Source of the DNA: Crocinitomix sp.
GTDB taxonomy: Bacteria; Bacteroidota; Bacteroidia; Flavobacteriales_D; Crocinitomicaceae
Direction: 5' to 3'
DNA: 47,798 nt
Assembly: GCA_030836155.1 (NCBI GenBank)
Contig: JAURQI010000075.1
Location: 1 to 47,798 of the forward strand
Below are positions 41,063-47,798 of the stretch, piece after piece (the stretch's first letter is position 1; the number at the start of each line of letters is the position of its first letter). The position numbers were made by a program, and so were the translations under genes. The notes below the pieces were generated by a model, which was given only the letters and a program-made list of their open reading frames with translations, searched no databases and had not been told where the DNA came from.

Positions 41063-43027
41063 ATGAAGAAATTATTATTAGTAGTACTTTCTATTTTTCC
41101 AATTTTATCATTTGCAGTTGAAAAAGGCATGGACCAAAAAATTGACGAAGCATTCGGGAGTGCTACCGGTTGGTTTGTTGAATTGATTTTTGCTCCCGTT
41201 CCGATTACGAAAGAAATTGGTGTTCCATGGGTTTTAATCGTATTGATTTTTGCGGCTGTCTTCTTTACCATTTATTTTAAGCTGATTAACATTCGCGGTT
41301 TTAAGACCGCTATTAATATTGTTCGAGGTAAATATGACGAGCTCGAAGCAGGAGCTGACCATATTGAAGCATCTGATACCGTGCATACAGTGGACGGTGA
41401 TGTTGTACAAACGATTCGAGTGGAGCAGAAAGAAGGGGAGCATCACGGCGAAGTATCCCATTTTCAAGCTTTAACAGCTGCTCTTTCTGCAACCGTTGGA
41501 TTAGGAAATATCGCTGGTGTTGCTGTTGCACTTTCAGTTGGTGGACCAGGAGCAACCTTTTGGATGATCGTTGCTGGGTTTATCGGGATGGCTTCCAAGT
41601 TTACCGAATGTACATTGGGTGTTAAATACCGAGAGATTGATGAAAACGGCCGCGTTTATGGTGGTCCTATGTATTATCTGAAAAAGGGATTACGCGATAA
41701 AAAAATGGCCGGTTTAGGCCAGGTTTTGGCTGTTGTATTTGCTATTATGTGTATTGGCGGTTCTTTTGGCGGTGGAAACATGTTTCAATCTAACCAAGCA
41801 TTCGCCATGCTGGAGTCATACGGACAAACAAAGGTTGAAGATTATGAGAATCTTGGTGATGTGGAAGGTGAACAGGTGAAGTATAGCTTCTTTGAAGCAA
41901 ATGATGTTGTAATTACCGAAGCTACTAAAGATTCTATTTCATATCAGCAAGAAGGGGTAACCGTTTCAAAATCAATCAACGTAATTGCAGCTGACTCAAC
42001 CCTTATAGCTGGTACAGGCGAGGGAATAACCTTAGATACAGATCCGAATGCGCTCGCAGGCGCCACAGTTTCATTTTATGCACCCGTTACCGTTACTGCA
42101 GAAGTCAAGGAAGTAAAGAATAATGAAATATCAATTGTTTATGGAGCAGAAGAAAGAGTTGTGACGAAGGCTGATTTTACCGAAAATGCAGTTGTCTCAC
42201 CGTTGACTGGTGGCGGATGGATTTTCGGAGTAGTGATGGCCATTTTAGTAGGTATTGTTATTATCGGGGGTATTAAGAAGATTGCTAAGGTTACGGATAA
42301 AATCGTTCCTTTCATGGTGGCTATTTATGTTCTTGCAGCACTGATAATTCTTGGAATGCACTTCAAAGACATTCCTTGGGCATTTAGTGAAATCTTCAAC
42401 GGTGCATTTACGGGCTATGGTATTGCTGGTGGTTTCTTGGGTGTATTAATTCAAGGATTTCAAAGAGCGGCTTTCTCGAATGAAGCGGGGATTGGTTCGG
42501 CTTCCATTGCTCACTCAGCTGTTAAAACGAAATATCCTGCCAGTGAAGGCTTAGTTGCCTTATTAGAGCCGTTTATTGACACCGTTTTGGTCTGTACGAT
42601 GACTGCATTGGTTCTGATTATTACGAATGGAGATGGCGAAATTATTACATACGGTCAAAAGGTGACGCAAGGGGTTGAAGTAACTTCTGCTGCATTCGGA
42701 TCGGTAATATCATTCTTCCCACTCATATTAACAATTGCCGTTATTCTATTCGCCTTTTCTTCTATGATTTCATGGTCGTATTATGGTTATCAGGCTTGGA
42801 CATTCCTTTTCGGAAGAAGCAAGCGCGTGGAGTATATGTACAAGGCTTTATTTTGTTTATTTGTTATTGTTGGAGCCGCTTCACAGCTTGATAGTGTGAT
42901 TAATTTCTCTGATGCGATGATATTTGCGATGCTTGTTCCGAATATGATCGGACTATTTATTCTTGCACCAAAAGCGAACGAGGAATTGAAACGATTTATG
43001 GCGAAGATTCGTTCGATAAAGGATTAA
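41063..43027 (+). CDS. AGCS-family sodium:alanine (amino acid) symporter with two large insertions
   Basis: A 654-residue inner-membrane transporter of the alanine/glycine:cation symporter family. Family motifs are clear: SHFQALTAALSATVGLGNIAGVAVAL (split around residue 133-158), GGPGATFWMI, FGGGNMFQSNQAF and the second-half RAAFSNEAGIGSASIAHS. Typical members have about 450-550 residues. Here there is an acidic, His-containing insertion at about 92-130 and a beta-rich polar one at about 252-383 (GVTVSKSINVI, GTGEGITLDT, VTAEVKEVKN). A predicted signal-like N-terminus (MKKLLLVVLS) precedes the first helix. The insertions lie between membrane segments and would form soluble lobes. The substrate, Ala or Gly, is inferred from the family. 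Confidence 0.88.
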   Translation: MKKLLLVVLSIFPILSFAVEKGMDQKIDEAFGSATGWFVELIFAPVPITKEIGVPWVLIVLIFAAVFFTIYFKLINIRGFKTAINIVRGKYDELEAGADHIEASDTVHTVDGDVVQTIRVEQKEGEHHGEVSHFQALTAALSATVGLGNIAGVAVALSVGGPGATFWMIVAGFIGMASKFTECTLGVKYREIDENGRVYGGPMYYLKKGLRDKKMAGLGQVLAVVFAIMCIGGSFGGGNMFQSNQAFAMLESYGQTKVEDYENLGDVEGEQVKYSFFEANDVVITEATKDSISYQQEGVTVSKSINVIAADSTLIAGTGEGITLDTDPNALAGATVSFYAPVTVTAEVKEVKNNEISIVYGAEERVVTKADFTENAVVSPLTGGGWIFGVVMAILVGIVIIGGIKKIAKVTDKIVPFMVAIYVLAALIILGMHFKDIPWAFSEIFNGAFTGYGIAGGFLGVLIQGFQRAAFSNEAGIGSASIAHSAVKTKYPASEGLVALLEPFIDTVLVCTMTALVLIITNGDGEIITYGQKVTQGVEVTSAAFGSVISFFPLILTIAVILFAFSSMISWSYYGYQAWTFLFGRSKRVEYMYKALFCLFVIVGAASQLDSVINFSDAMIFAMLVPNMIGLFILAPKANEELKRFMAKIRSIKD

Positions 43028-43056
43028 ATAAATATTAAATTTCATTAACCCAAAAC

Positions 43057-43920
43057 GTGAAGACCTATTTTGATTTTTCAAAAAAGGAAAGAATCGGCGT
43101 ATTGCTGCTTTGTTCCTTATTGTTAGTGTTGATTTTCATTTTTAACGTCGAAAGTCAACAATTCTTGCCGAGTGGATTAGAAGTAGATCCAGCGGATATT
43201 GAATATATCCAATTGTCTAGCGCTACAGAAAAGAAAATCGGTGATGATGCTGGCGATAAAACCATCGCTGATAAAGATAATTGGAGTCTGTTTGATCCTA
43301 ACGATCTTGATAAGCAGGGTTGGACGGAGCTAGGTTTTAGTGAGAAGCAAGCTTTGTCCATTCTCAATTACAAAAACAATTACGGTCCTTTCAAAAAGAA
43401 ATCTGATATCAAAAAGCTCTATGTCGTAAGCGATGAAAAGTTTAACGAACTGGAACCTTTTATTCAATTTAAACAAGAGGTTATAGAGGATAGGGATGCT
43501 GCTCAATCCGCAGCGATTATCGAAATAAAAGAGAATAAAGTCCTTATCAATCAAGCAACACAGGAAGAATTGATAGCTCTGCCCCATATAGGTCCAGTAT
43601 ACGCGGAGCGAATCATGAAATTTAGAGATAAATTGGGAGGTTTTGTTACTACAGCGCAATATGATGACTTGTATATTTCAGACGAAGCAAAGAAAAGTTT
43701 GAACATATTTGCGAGCTTGGATACGAATAATGTGCGCAAAGTGGATATAAATAATGCCAGCAAACAAGAATTGAAACACATACCAGGATCGTCATGGGAA
43801 CTCGTTGCAATGATCCTAAAAGAACGCGAAAAATCAACCTTAGAACATCTCAATTGGTTGCCTGAGAATATAATTTCAGATGAAGATTTAGAAATTTTTA
43901 TCAAGTACATAAACTTTTAA
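43057..43920 (+). CDS. Membrane-anchored tandem helix-hairpin-helix protein (ComEA-like)
   Basis: A 287-residue protein starting at GTG 43057, with an N-terminal membrane helix (about 13-28) followed by three helix-hairpin-helix regions: about 75-130 (KQALSILNYKNNYGPFKKKSDIKKLY is the first), about 167-205 (LINQATQEELIALPHIGPVYAERI) and about 225-265 (VDINNASKQELKHIPGSSWELVAMIL). The hairpins bind DNA backbone without sequence specificity, as in ComEA, which pulls DNA through the periplasm during natural transformation. Bacteroidota proteins of this type usually carry several HhH units. No comEC or other competence gene is in the window. Confidence 0.8.
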   Translation: MKTYFDFSKKERIGVLLLCSLLLVLIFIFNVESQQFLPSGLEVDPADIEYIQLSSATEKKIGDDAGDKTIADKDNWSLFDPNDLDKQGWTELGFSEKQALSILNYKNNYGPFKKKSDIKKLYVVSDEKFNELEPFIQFKQEVIEDRDAAQSAAIIEIKENKVLINQATQEELIALPHIGPVYAERIMKFRDKLGGFVTTAQYDDLYISDEAKKSLNIFASLDTNNVRKVDINNASKQELKHIPGSSWELVAMILKEREKSTLEHLNWLPENIISDEDLEIFIKYINF

Positions 43921-44049
43921 TCAGTTTAGCTTGTTGGGTATAGTATACCGACTCGTAAACTGCTAAGACGATTGTGTTATTTTTTATCAGCGTATAACAA
44001 GAATAGGCAGAGAATTGTTATTTTTACACCGCTAAGCTATTAGGGTGTT

Positions 44050-45189
44050 ATGATTATTAAAGAAAACGAGAATCAGGTTATGATTCGGCAGATGGTAAAA
44101 GATTTTGCCGATAAAGAGATTCGACCAAAAATGATGGAGTGGGATGAAGCGCAAACTTTTCCCGTTGAAGTGTTCAAAAAATTAGGAAACCTAGGCCTTA
44201 TGGGTGTTTTGGTACCTGAGGAATATGGAGGAAGTGGTTTGGGTTATTTCGAATACATCACCATTGTATCTGAAATCGCAAAAGTATGTGGATCGATAGG
44301 TCTTTCTTTAGCGGCGCATAATTCATTATGTACAGGTCACATCTTATATCATGGTTCTGAAGAACAAAAAAGAAAATACCTGCCAAAATTGGCAACTGCA
44401 GAGTTTATTGGAGCTTGGGGATTAACAGAAACAGGGACAGGTTCAGATGCCGGAGGTATGGCAACCACAGCTGTTAAGGATGGAGATTATTATGTGATCA
44501 ACGGTTCTAAGAACTTTATCACACACGCCATCTCTGGTGATGTAGCAGTTGTTATTGTTCGTACGGGTGAAAAAGGTGATTCACACGGCATGTCTGCTTT
44601 TATTATCGAAAAAGGCACGCCAGGTTTTACTTCTGGTAAAAAAGAGAATAAACTTGGCATGAGAGCGTCTGAAACGGCGGAGTTAATTTTCAACAACTGC
44701 CGCGTTCACAAAGATCAATTGATAGGGAAAGAGGGAGAAGGTTTTATACAAGCCATGATCGTTTTAGACGGTGGTCGTATTTCGATTGGAGCTCTAGGTT
44801 TAGGAATTGCTCAAGGCGCATTTAATGCAGCCGTGAAATACTCTAAAGAACGCGAGCAATTCGGAAAGCCGATTTCAAAGTTTCAAGGCATTGCGTTCAA
44901 ACTAGCAGAGATGGGCACCAAAATCAAAGCAGCAGAATTATTGCTTTTAGAATCGGCTGATAAGAAGAATAAAGGTGAGAAGATGACCAAGGAAGGCGCC
45001 ATGGCGAAGTATTACACGTCAGAAGTGGCTGTTGAAGTCTCGACGGATGCAGTTCAAATTTTTGGTGGATATGGATATACAAAAGACTTTCCGGTTGAGA
45101 AATTTTACCGTGATTCGAAACTATGCACAATTGGTGAAGGAACATCAGAAATCCAAAAGCTAGTTATCTCTAGAGAAATTTTAAAATAA
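44050..45189 (+). CDS. Acyl-CoA dehydrogenase
   Basis: A 379-residue FAD-dependent enzyme that introduces a trans double bond into acyl-CoA in beta-oxidation or branched-chain amino-acid breakdown. The substrate and FAD-binding WGLTETGTGSDAGG motif (about 124-137), FITHAISGDVAVVI, and the C-terminal GGYGYTKDFPVEKFYRD, then IGEGTSEIQK are present; the Glu in GEGTSEI is the probable catalytic base. Length and motif order match short-chain or butyryl-type dehydrogenases. No other beta-oxidation gene is adjacent, so the exact chain-length class is not resolved. Confidence 0.92.
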   Translation: MIIKENENQVMIRQMVKDFADKEIRPKMMEWDEAQTFPVEVFKKLGNLGLMGVLVPEEYGGSGLGYFEYITIVSEIAKVCGSIGLSLAAHNSLCTGHILYHGSEEQKRKYLPKLATAEFIGAWGLTETGTGSDAGGMATTAVKDGDYYVINGSKNFITHAISGDVAVVIVRTGEKGDSHGMSAFIIEKGTPGFTSGKKENKLGMRASETAELIFNNCRVHKDQLIGKEGEGFIQAMIVLDGGRISIGALGLGIAQGAFNAAVKYSKEREQFGKPISKFQGIAFKLAEMGTKIKAAELLLLESADKKNKGEKMTKEGAMAKYYTSEVAVEVSTDAVQIFGGYGYTKDFPVEKFYRDSKLCTIGEGTSEIQKLVISREILK

Positions 45190-45190
45190 A

Positions 45191-45221
45191 TTTGTTTACA
45201 AGTTTTTTTAGATTAACTTTG
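45191..45221 (+). promoter_or_regulatory. rpsU promoter, exact Bacteroidota consensus
   Basis: TTTG at 45191-45194, a 19-nt spacer, and TAACTTTG at 45214-45221 match the primary sigma consensus TTTG-N19-TAnnTTTG exactly. Predicted start of transcription is near 45228, giving a leader of about 27 nt before the rpsU ATG. Confidence 0.85.
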
Positions 45222-45254
45222 CGCCCCTGATTAGATTATAATTAAACAAAAGAT

Positions 45255-45446
45255 ATGCTTATTATACCATTAAAAGAAGGCGAAAACATTGAAAGAGCGC
45301 TGAAGAGATACAAGAAGAAATTCGAGCGTACTGGAATCCTTAAAGAGTTGCGTACACGCCAACACTTTACTAAACCTTCTGTAGAAGATAGACAGATGAA
45401 GTTAAAAGCTGCGTACATTGAGAAAATCAAGCGCGAAGAAGCATAG
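45255..45446 (+). CDS. rpsU: 30S ribosomal protein S21
   Basis: A 63-residue, very basic ribosomal protein. The S21 pattern is recognisable: MLIIPLKEGENIERALKRYKK at the start, KFERTGILKELRTRQHF and a Lys/Arg-rich tail. S21 sits on the 30S platform near the anti-Shine-Dalgarno region; in Bacteroidota it is linked to the masking of that sequence. It has its own consensus promoter and a strong terminator, so it is a short, highly expressed unit upstream of xerC and hpf. Confidence 0.96.
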   Translation: MLIIPLKEGENIERALKRYKKKFERTGILKELRTRQHFTKPSVEDRQMKLKAAYIEKIKREEA

Positions 45447-45470
45447 TAACTTTTCGAAATAAAATTCGTT

Positions 45471-45502
45471 AAAGGAGTGTAGATATCTGCACTCCTTTTT
45501 TT
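45471..45502 (+). terminator. Rho-independent terminator of rpsU, abutting the xerC start
   Basis: AAAGGAGTG (45471-45479) pairs with CACTCCTTT (45490-45498). The inner AGAT/ATCT can add more pairs. The T run (45496-45502) runs directly into the ATG of the recombinase at 45503. Confidence 0.85.
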
Positions 45503-46384
45503 ATGACCTATATTGAACGATTTGAAAGTTATTTATTGCACGAAAAACGCTTTTCGTTTCATACCGTAACAGCCTATATTAAGGATGTCGAACAATTTTA
45601 TGATTTGTCAGGGATTGAGACAGATGGGCATGTTAGGGAAGTCAATCATCGCGTTATGCGAAATTTCTTGGTAGATCTTGTTGAAAAGGGGTTGGAAAAC
45701 ACTTCTGTTAATCGAAAATTATCTTCAGTTAAAACATTTTTTCGTTTCCTAAGACAAGTCAATGAGATCACAATCAATCCAGCCGTAAAAGTTAAAGGAC
45801 TTAAAAAGAAAAAGACCCTTCCTCAATTTGTGCCTGAAAAACAACTTTGGGATAAAGAAATCTTTTCAGAGGAGGATTCTGAGTACGACCAATTATTAGT
45901 TGAGCTGATCATGGAGCTTTTCTATCAAACAGGTATACGATTGTCTGAACTGATAGAATTGAAGAATGTAAATATCTCTTCTAACCAAATAAAAGTAGTG
46001 GGTAAAAGGAGTAAAGAAAGAATTATACCGATTGCTCCAGCACTCTTTCATTTAATCCAGAAATTCCGTCTGTTAAAATCCCAAGAAGGAATGGACGGTG
46101 AATTGTTAATAGTTGCTAAAAACGGAAAAAAACTAAATCCAAAATTTGTATATAGCAAAGTAAATCACTACCTTGGAAAGGCGACGAATTTAAGTAAAAA
46201 GAGTCCGCACGTGTTAAGACATACTTTTGCAACGCACATGTTGAATAATGGCGCTTCATTGGAAACCATTAAGAAAATATTGGGGCATGCAGACTTGTCT
46301 TCAACGCAGATTTATACGCATAATTCGTTTAAGCAAATTAAAACCATTTATGAACAATCGCATCCCCGTGGTGTGAGGCGGTGA
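45503..46384 (+). CDS. xerC: Tyrosine recombinase XerC/XerD
   Basis: This 293-residue site-specific recombinase resolves chromosome dimers at dif. The N-terminal SAM-like DNA-binding domain (about 1-95) is followed by the catalytic domain with Arg 146 (YQTGIRLSEL), Lys 168 (VGKRS), His 236 and Arg 239 (HVLRHTFATH), His 262 (GHADLSSTQ) and nucleophile Tyr 271 (IYTH). All six catalytic positions are present. XerC and XerD cannot be separated by eye. It follows the rpsU terminator without a gap and precedes hpf by 24 nt. The start ATG comes directly after the terminator T run, so its expression must depend on read-through or an internal start. Confidence 0.92.
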   Translation: MTYIERFESYLLHEKRFSFHTVTAYIKDVEQFYDLSGIETDGHVREVNHRVMRNFLVDLVEKGLENTSVNRKLSSVKTFFRFLRQVNEITINPAVKVKGLKKKKTLPQFVPEKQLWDKEIFSEEDSEYDQLLVELIMELFYQTGIRLSELIELKNVNISSNQIKVVGKRSKERIIPIAPALFHLIQKFRLLKSQEGMDGELLIVAKNGKKLNPKFVYSKVNHYLGKATNLSKKSPHVLRHTFATHMLNNGASLETIKKILGHADLSSTQIYTHNSFKQIKTIYEQSHPRGVRR

Positions 46385-46408
46385 AAACCGATAAAAACTA
46401 AAGGTAGT

Positions 46409-46705
46409 ATGGATTTACAAGTGCACTCGGTACATTTTGATGCCGACCGAAAATTGATAGATTTTGTCAACAAAAGGATTGGGAAATTAGAGCTATATTT
46501 TGATAATATCATTAACGGCGAAGTATTCTTGAGAATAGGAAACCCATCTGAGCCAGAAAACAAAGTGGCAGAAATCAAATTAGCTATCCCAGGGAAGGAC
46601 TTATTCGCAAAGAAACAATGCAAGACCTTCGAAGAAGCGACTGACTTAGCTTGTGAAGCACTCAGAAAACAAGTTAAAAAATACAAAGAAAAAAAACGAG
46701 CATAA
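46409..46705 (+). CDS. hpf: Ribosome hibernation-promoting factor (short HPF/RaiA)
   Basis: A 98-residue protein of the short HPF/YfiA family: it binds the 30S decoding region, blocking tRNA and mRNA sites in stationary phase. The fold is recognisable from VHSVHFDADRKLIDFVNKRI (first strand and helix), the conserved acidic centre, and IPGKDLFAKKQCKTFEEATDLACEAL with a basic tail (KKYKEKKRA). The C-terminal dimerisation domain of the long form is absent. It is 24 nt after the recombinase and ends in a strong terminator. The start at 46409 is supported by length. Confidence 0.93.
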   Translation: MDLQVHSVHFDADRKLIDFVNKRIGKLELYFDNIINGEVFLRIGNPSEPENKVAEIKLAIPGKDLFAKKQCKTFEEATDLACEALRKQVKKYKEKKRA

Positions 46706-46723
46706 ATAAGATTAAAATAAATT

Positions 46724-46761
46724 AAAGAAGCTAACGAAGTGTTTTGTTAGCTTCTTTTTTT
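46724..46761 (+). terminator. Rho-independent terminator after hpf
   Basis: AAAGAAGCTAAC (46724-46735) pairs with GTTAGCTTCTTT (46746-46757) over 12 bp around a 10-nt loop; the T run extends through 46761. This closes the rpsU-xerC-hpf block. Confidence 0.9.
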
Positions 46762-46854
46762 ATTTTTATGCAGACATAATAAATTACCGGAAAAAATAAG
46801 AAAGCCAACATTTTGGCCCGCATCTTGTTTATATTTACAACAAAACACAAAAAA

Positions 46855-47418
46855 ATGAAAAAATTAGCAATTGTACTAGTGGGACTTGTTATGGCTTTAC
46901 CAAGCTTCTCTCAAACAAAAATTGGCGGTAATGTAATGCCGAACGTCATGAAGGTAGATGGCGAATACCTGAAAATGAATGGTGGGGGAATTCGAGAAAA
47001 ATTCTTCCTGGACTTATACGTTTGTGTATTGTACGTGGAAGACAAAACGAGTGATGCAAACACCGTTATTAATGATGATAAAAAAATGGCCATCAAAATT
47101 AAGGTCATTTCAGGCATGGTTGATAATGAAAACTTTGAAGAAGCGCTTAGAGAAGGATTCGACAAATCAACAGGTGGAGATATCAGTGGTGTTAAAGACC
47201 GTATGGAAACTATGATCGCAGAAGGTTTTAAAGAAGATATCAAAACAAACGACTTTTATGATCTTGTTTACGTTCCAGGCACAGGAACGACGCTCTATAA
47301 AAATGATAAAGCATTGGTGACTGTCAAAGGGTTAGACTTCAAGAAGGCACTATTTGGTGTTTGGCTTTGTGATGAGCCTGCTGATGATGACTTGAAAGAG
47401 GATCTACTCGGTAAGTAA
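46855..47418 (+). CDS. Exported chalcone-isomerase-like domain protein
   Basis: A 187-residue protein with a signal peptide (MKKLAIVLVG, cleavage near SFSQ). The mature part fits the chalcone isomerase-like (CHI-like) fold family common in bacteria: MNGGGIREKFFLDLYVCVLYVE at the start and LVTVKGLDFKKALFGVWLCDEPAD at the end, with a helical middle of charged residues. The bacterial members do not make flavonoids; their function is unknown. I start at ATG 46855, where the signal peptide begins; a TTG at 46813 is in frame but unlikely. It sits alone between the hpf terminator and the tRNA cluster. Confidence 0.75.
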   Translation: MKKLAIVLVGLVMALPSFSQTKIGGNVMPNVMKVDGEYLKMNGGGIREKFFLDLYVCVLYVEDKTSDANTVINDDKKMAIKIKVISGMVDNENFEEALREGFDKSTGGDISGVKDRMETMIAEGFKEDIKTNDFYDLVYVPGTGTTLYKNDKALVTVKGLDFKKALFGVWLCDEPADDDLKEDLLGK

Positions 47419-47468
47419 AAAAAGTAAAAAAAAGTTCAATTTTATTACCACAATAAAATTGTTTCATA

Positions 47469-47476
47469 TATATTTG
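47469..47476 (+). promoter_or_regulatory. Possible -7 element upstream of the tRNA cluster
   Basis: TATATTTG matches TAnnTTTG. Its predicted start of transcription falls within the hairpin at 47478-47502, so the element is either the tRNA promoter with a hairpin at the 5' end, or coincidental next to a terminator. Confidence 0.35.
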
Positions 47477-47477
47477 C

Positions 47478-47507
47478 ACTCCCGTTTGAAAAAGGCGGGA
47501 GTTTTTT
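47478..47507 (+). terminator. Terminator-like hairpin before the tRNA cluster
   Basis: ACTCCCG (47478-47484) pairs with CGGGAGT (47496-47502) around an 11-nt loop, followed by TTTTTT. It lies 60 nt after the CHI-like gene and 35 nt before tRNA-Thr, so it most simply terminates the former. Confidence 0.65.
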
Positions 47508-47541
47508 AGTTCTTTAAATAGATGGATTAACATTGAGAATT

Positions 47542-47615
47542 GCCTCTGTAGCTCAGCTGGCTAGAGCAGCTGATTTGTAATCAGCAGGTCGTGGGTTCGA
47601 GTCCCTCCAGAGGCT
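47542..47615 (+). tRNA. tRNA-Thr (anticodon TGT)
   Basis: The acceptor stem GCCTCTG/CAGAGGC closes a 74-nt cloverleaf. The anticodon loop TTTGTAA (47574-47580) gives TGT, reading ACA/ACG threonine codons. The T-loop TTCGAGT is present; the T stem has one T-T mismatch. No CCA is encoded. Confidence 0.95.
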
Positions 47616-47635
47616 CAATTTAATTTTTAGTGGTC

Positions 47636-47717
47636 GGGGAGATACCAAAGTGGCCAACTGGGGCTGACTGTAACTCAGCTGTCTATGACTTCGTAGGTTC
47701 GAATCCTGCTCTCCCCA
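47636..47717 (+). tRNA. tRNA-Tyr (anticodon GTA)
   Basis: An 82-nt class II tRNA with acceptor GGGGAGA/TCTCCCC, anticodon loop CTGTAAC (GTA) and the long variable arm typical of tRNA-Tyr. The T-loop TTCGAAT is standard. It follows tRNA-Thr by 20 nt. Confidence 0.95.
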
Positions 47718-47728
47718 CAAATTTTTAA

Positions 47729-47798
47729 GCGGGAGTAGCTCAGTTGGTAGAGCGTCAGCCTTCCAAGCTGAGGGTCGCGAGTTCGAGTCTCGTCTCCC
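47729..47798 (+). tRNA. tRNA-Gly (anticodon TCC), truncated by the window end
   Basis: GCGGGAG starts the acceptor stem, and the anticodon loop CTTCCAA gives TCC. The D-arm and T-arm (TTCGAGT) are complete; the last bases of the acceptor (GC plus the discriminator) lie past the window. In Bacteroidota a further tRNA-Thr and tuf usually follow. Confidence 0.93.

Noticed and set aside
46813-46854. Longer N-terminus for the CHI-like protein
   Set aside because: The TTG start would hide the signal peptide; the ATG at 46855 fits.
1-47798. CRISPR array, insertion sequence, prophage or integrated element
   Set aside because: No regularly spaced repeats, transposase, phage structural gene or att-like duplication was found; the Xer recombinase is the housekeeping type in its usual neighbourhood, and the tRNA genes at the end look intact, with no integrase beside them.

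Overview
The window reads as a chromosomal segment of a low-GC member of the Bacteroidota, most likely order Flavobacteriales. Support comes from a type IX secretion (T9SS) cargo protein with a type A sorting domain, a relic with a type B (gliding-motility-type) C-terminus, an OmpA protein with the PorE-like domain order, a DUF2851-PspC pair, a LETM1-related TerB protein, an rpsU promoter matching the Bacteroidota consensus (TTTG-N19-TAnnTTTG), and an rpsU-xer-hpf-tRNA(Thr,Tyr,Gly) block. No prophage, insertion sequence, CRISPR array or rRNA was seen. Family placement below phylum is inference.

Layout. 1-741 (-): ftsE. 994-5809 (+): a large exported TPR protein overlapping an outer-membrane barrel gene. 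5867-11020 (+): an exported hypothetical protein, a membrane-anchored PASTA protein, a T9SS cargo protein and an RluA-family pseudouridine synthase. 11125-13269 (+): an OmpA protein closed by a clear terminator. 13350-17244 (+): purM, a zinc-ribbon/TerB protein, prfA and pyrF. 17508-21927 (-): two amidohydrolase-family proteins that together hold three amidohydrolase modules, two of them lacking the HxH metal motif. 22017-23687 (+): a small four-helix membrane protein and hflX. 23695-25753 (-): an eight-helix membrane protein and a LETM1-related TerB protein.

25954-29944 (+): an exported propeller-like protein, a subtilase with a large insertion, an HxpB-like phosphatase and a compact AAA ATPase. 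29941-37218 (-): an RluB-type pseudouridine synthase, kdsB, lepA, a TonB-dependent receptor and a small membrane protein; between kdsB and lepA, on the + strand, lies a collapsed T9SS type B cargo gene. The divergent gap 37219-37567 holds a + strand hairpin series ending in a strong terminator, a candidate small RNA. 37568-43920 (+): DUF2851, PspC, a TrkA-type potassium channel split by one in-frame TAA, an RfbD-like reductase, an AGCS symporter with two large insertions, and a tandem helix-hairpin-helix protein. 44050-45189 (+): acyl-CoA dehydrogenase. 45191-47798 (+): rpsU with its own promoter and terminator, xerC/D, hpf, a chalcone-isomerase-like secreted protein, then tRNA-Thr, tRNA-Tyr and a tRNA-Gly cut by the window end.

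Most genes are housekeeping or envelope functions. The best leads for something undescribed are the candidate RNA at about 37329-37408, the three-module amidohydrolase pair, the symporter insertions, and the two broken genes (potassium channel and T9SS cargo).
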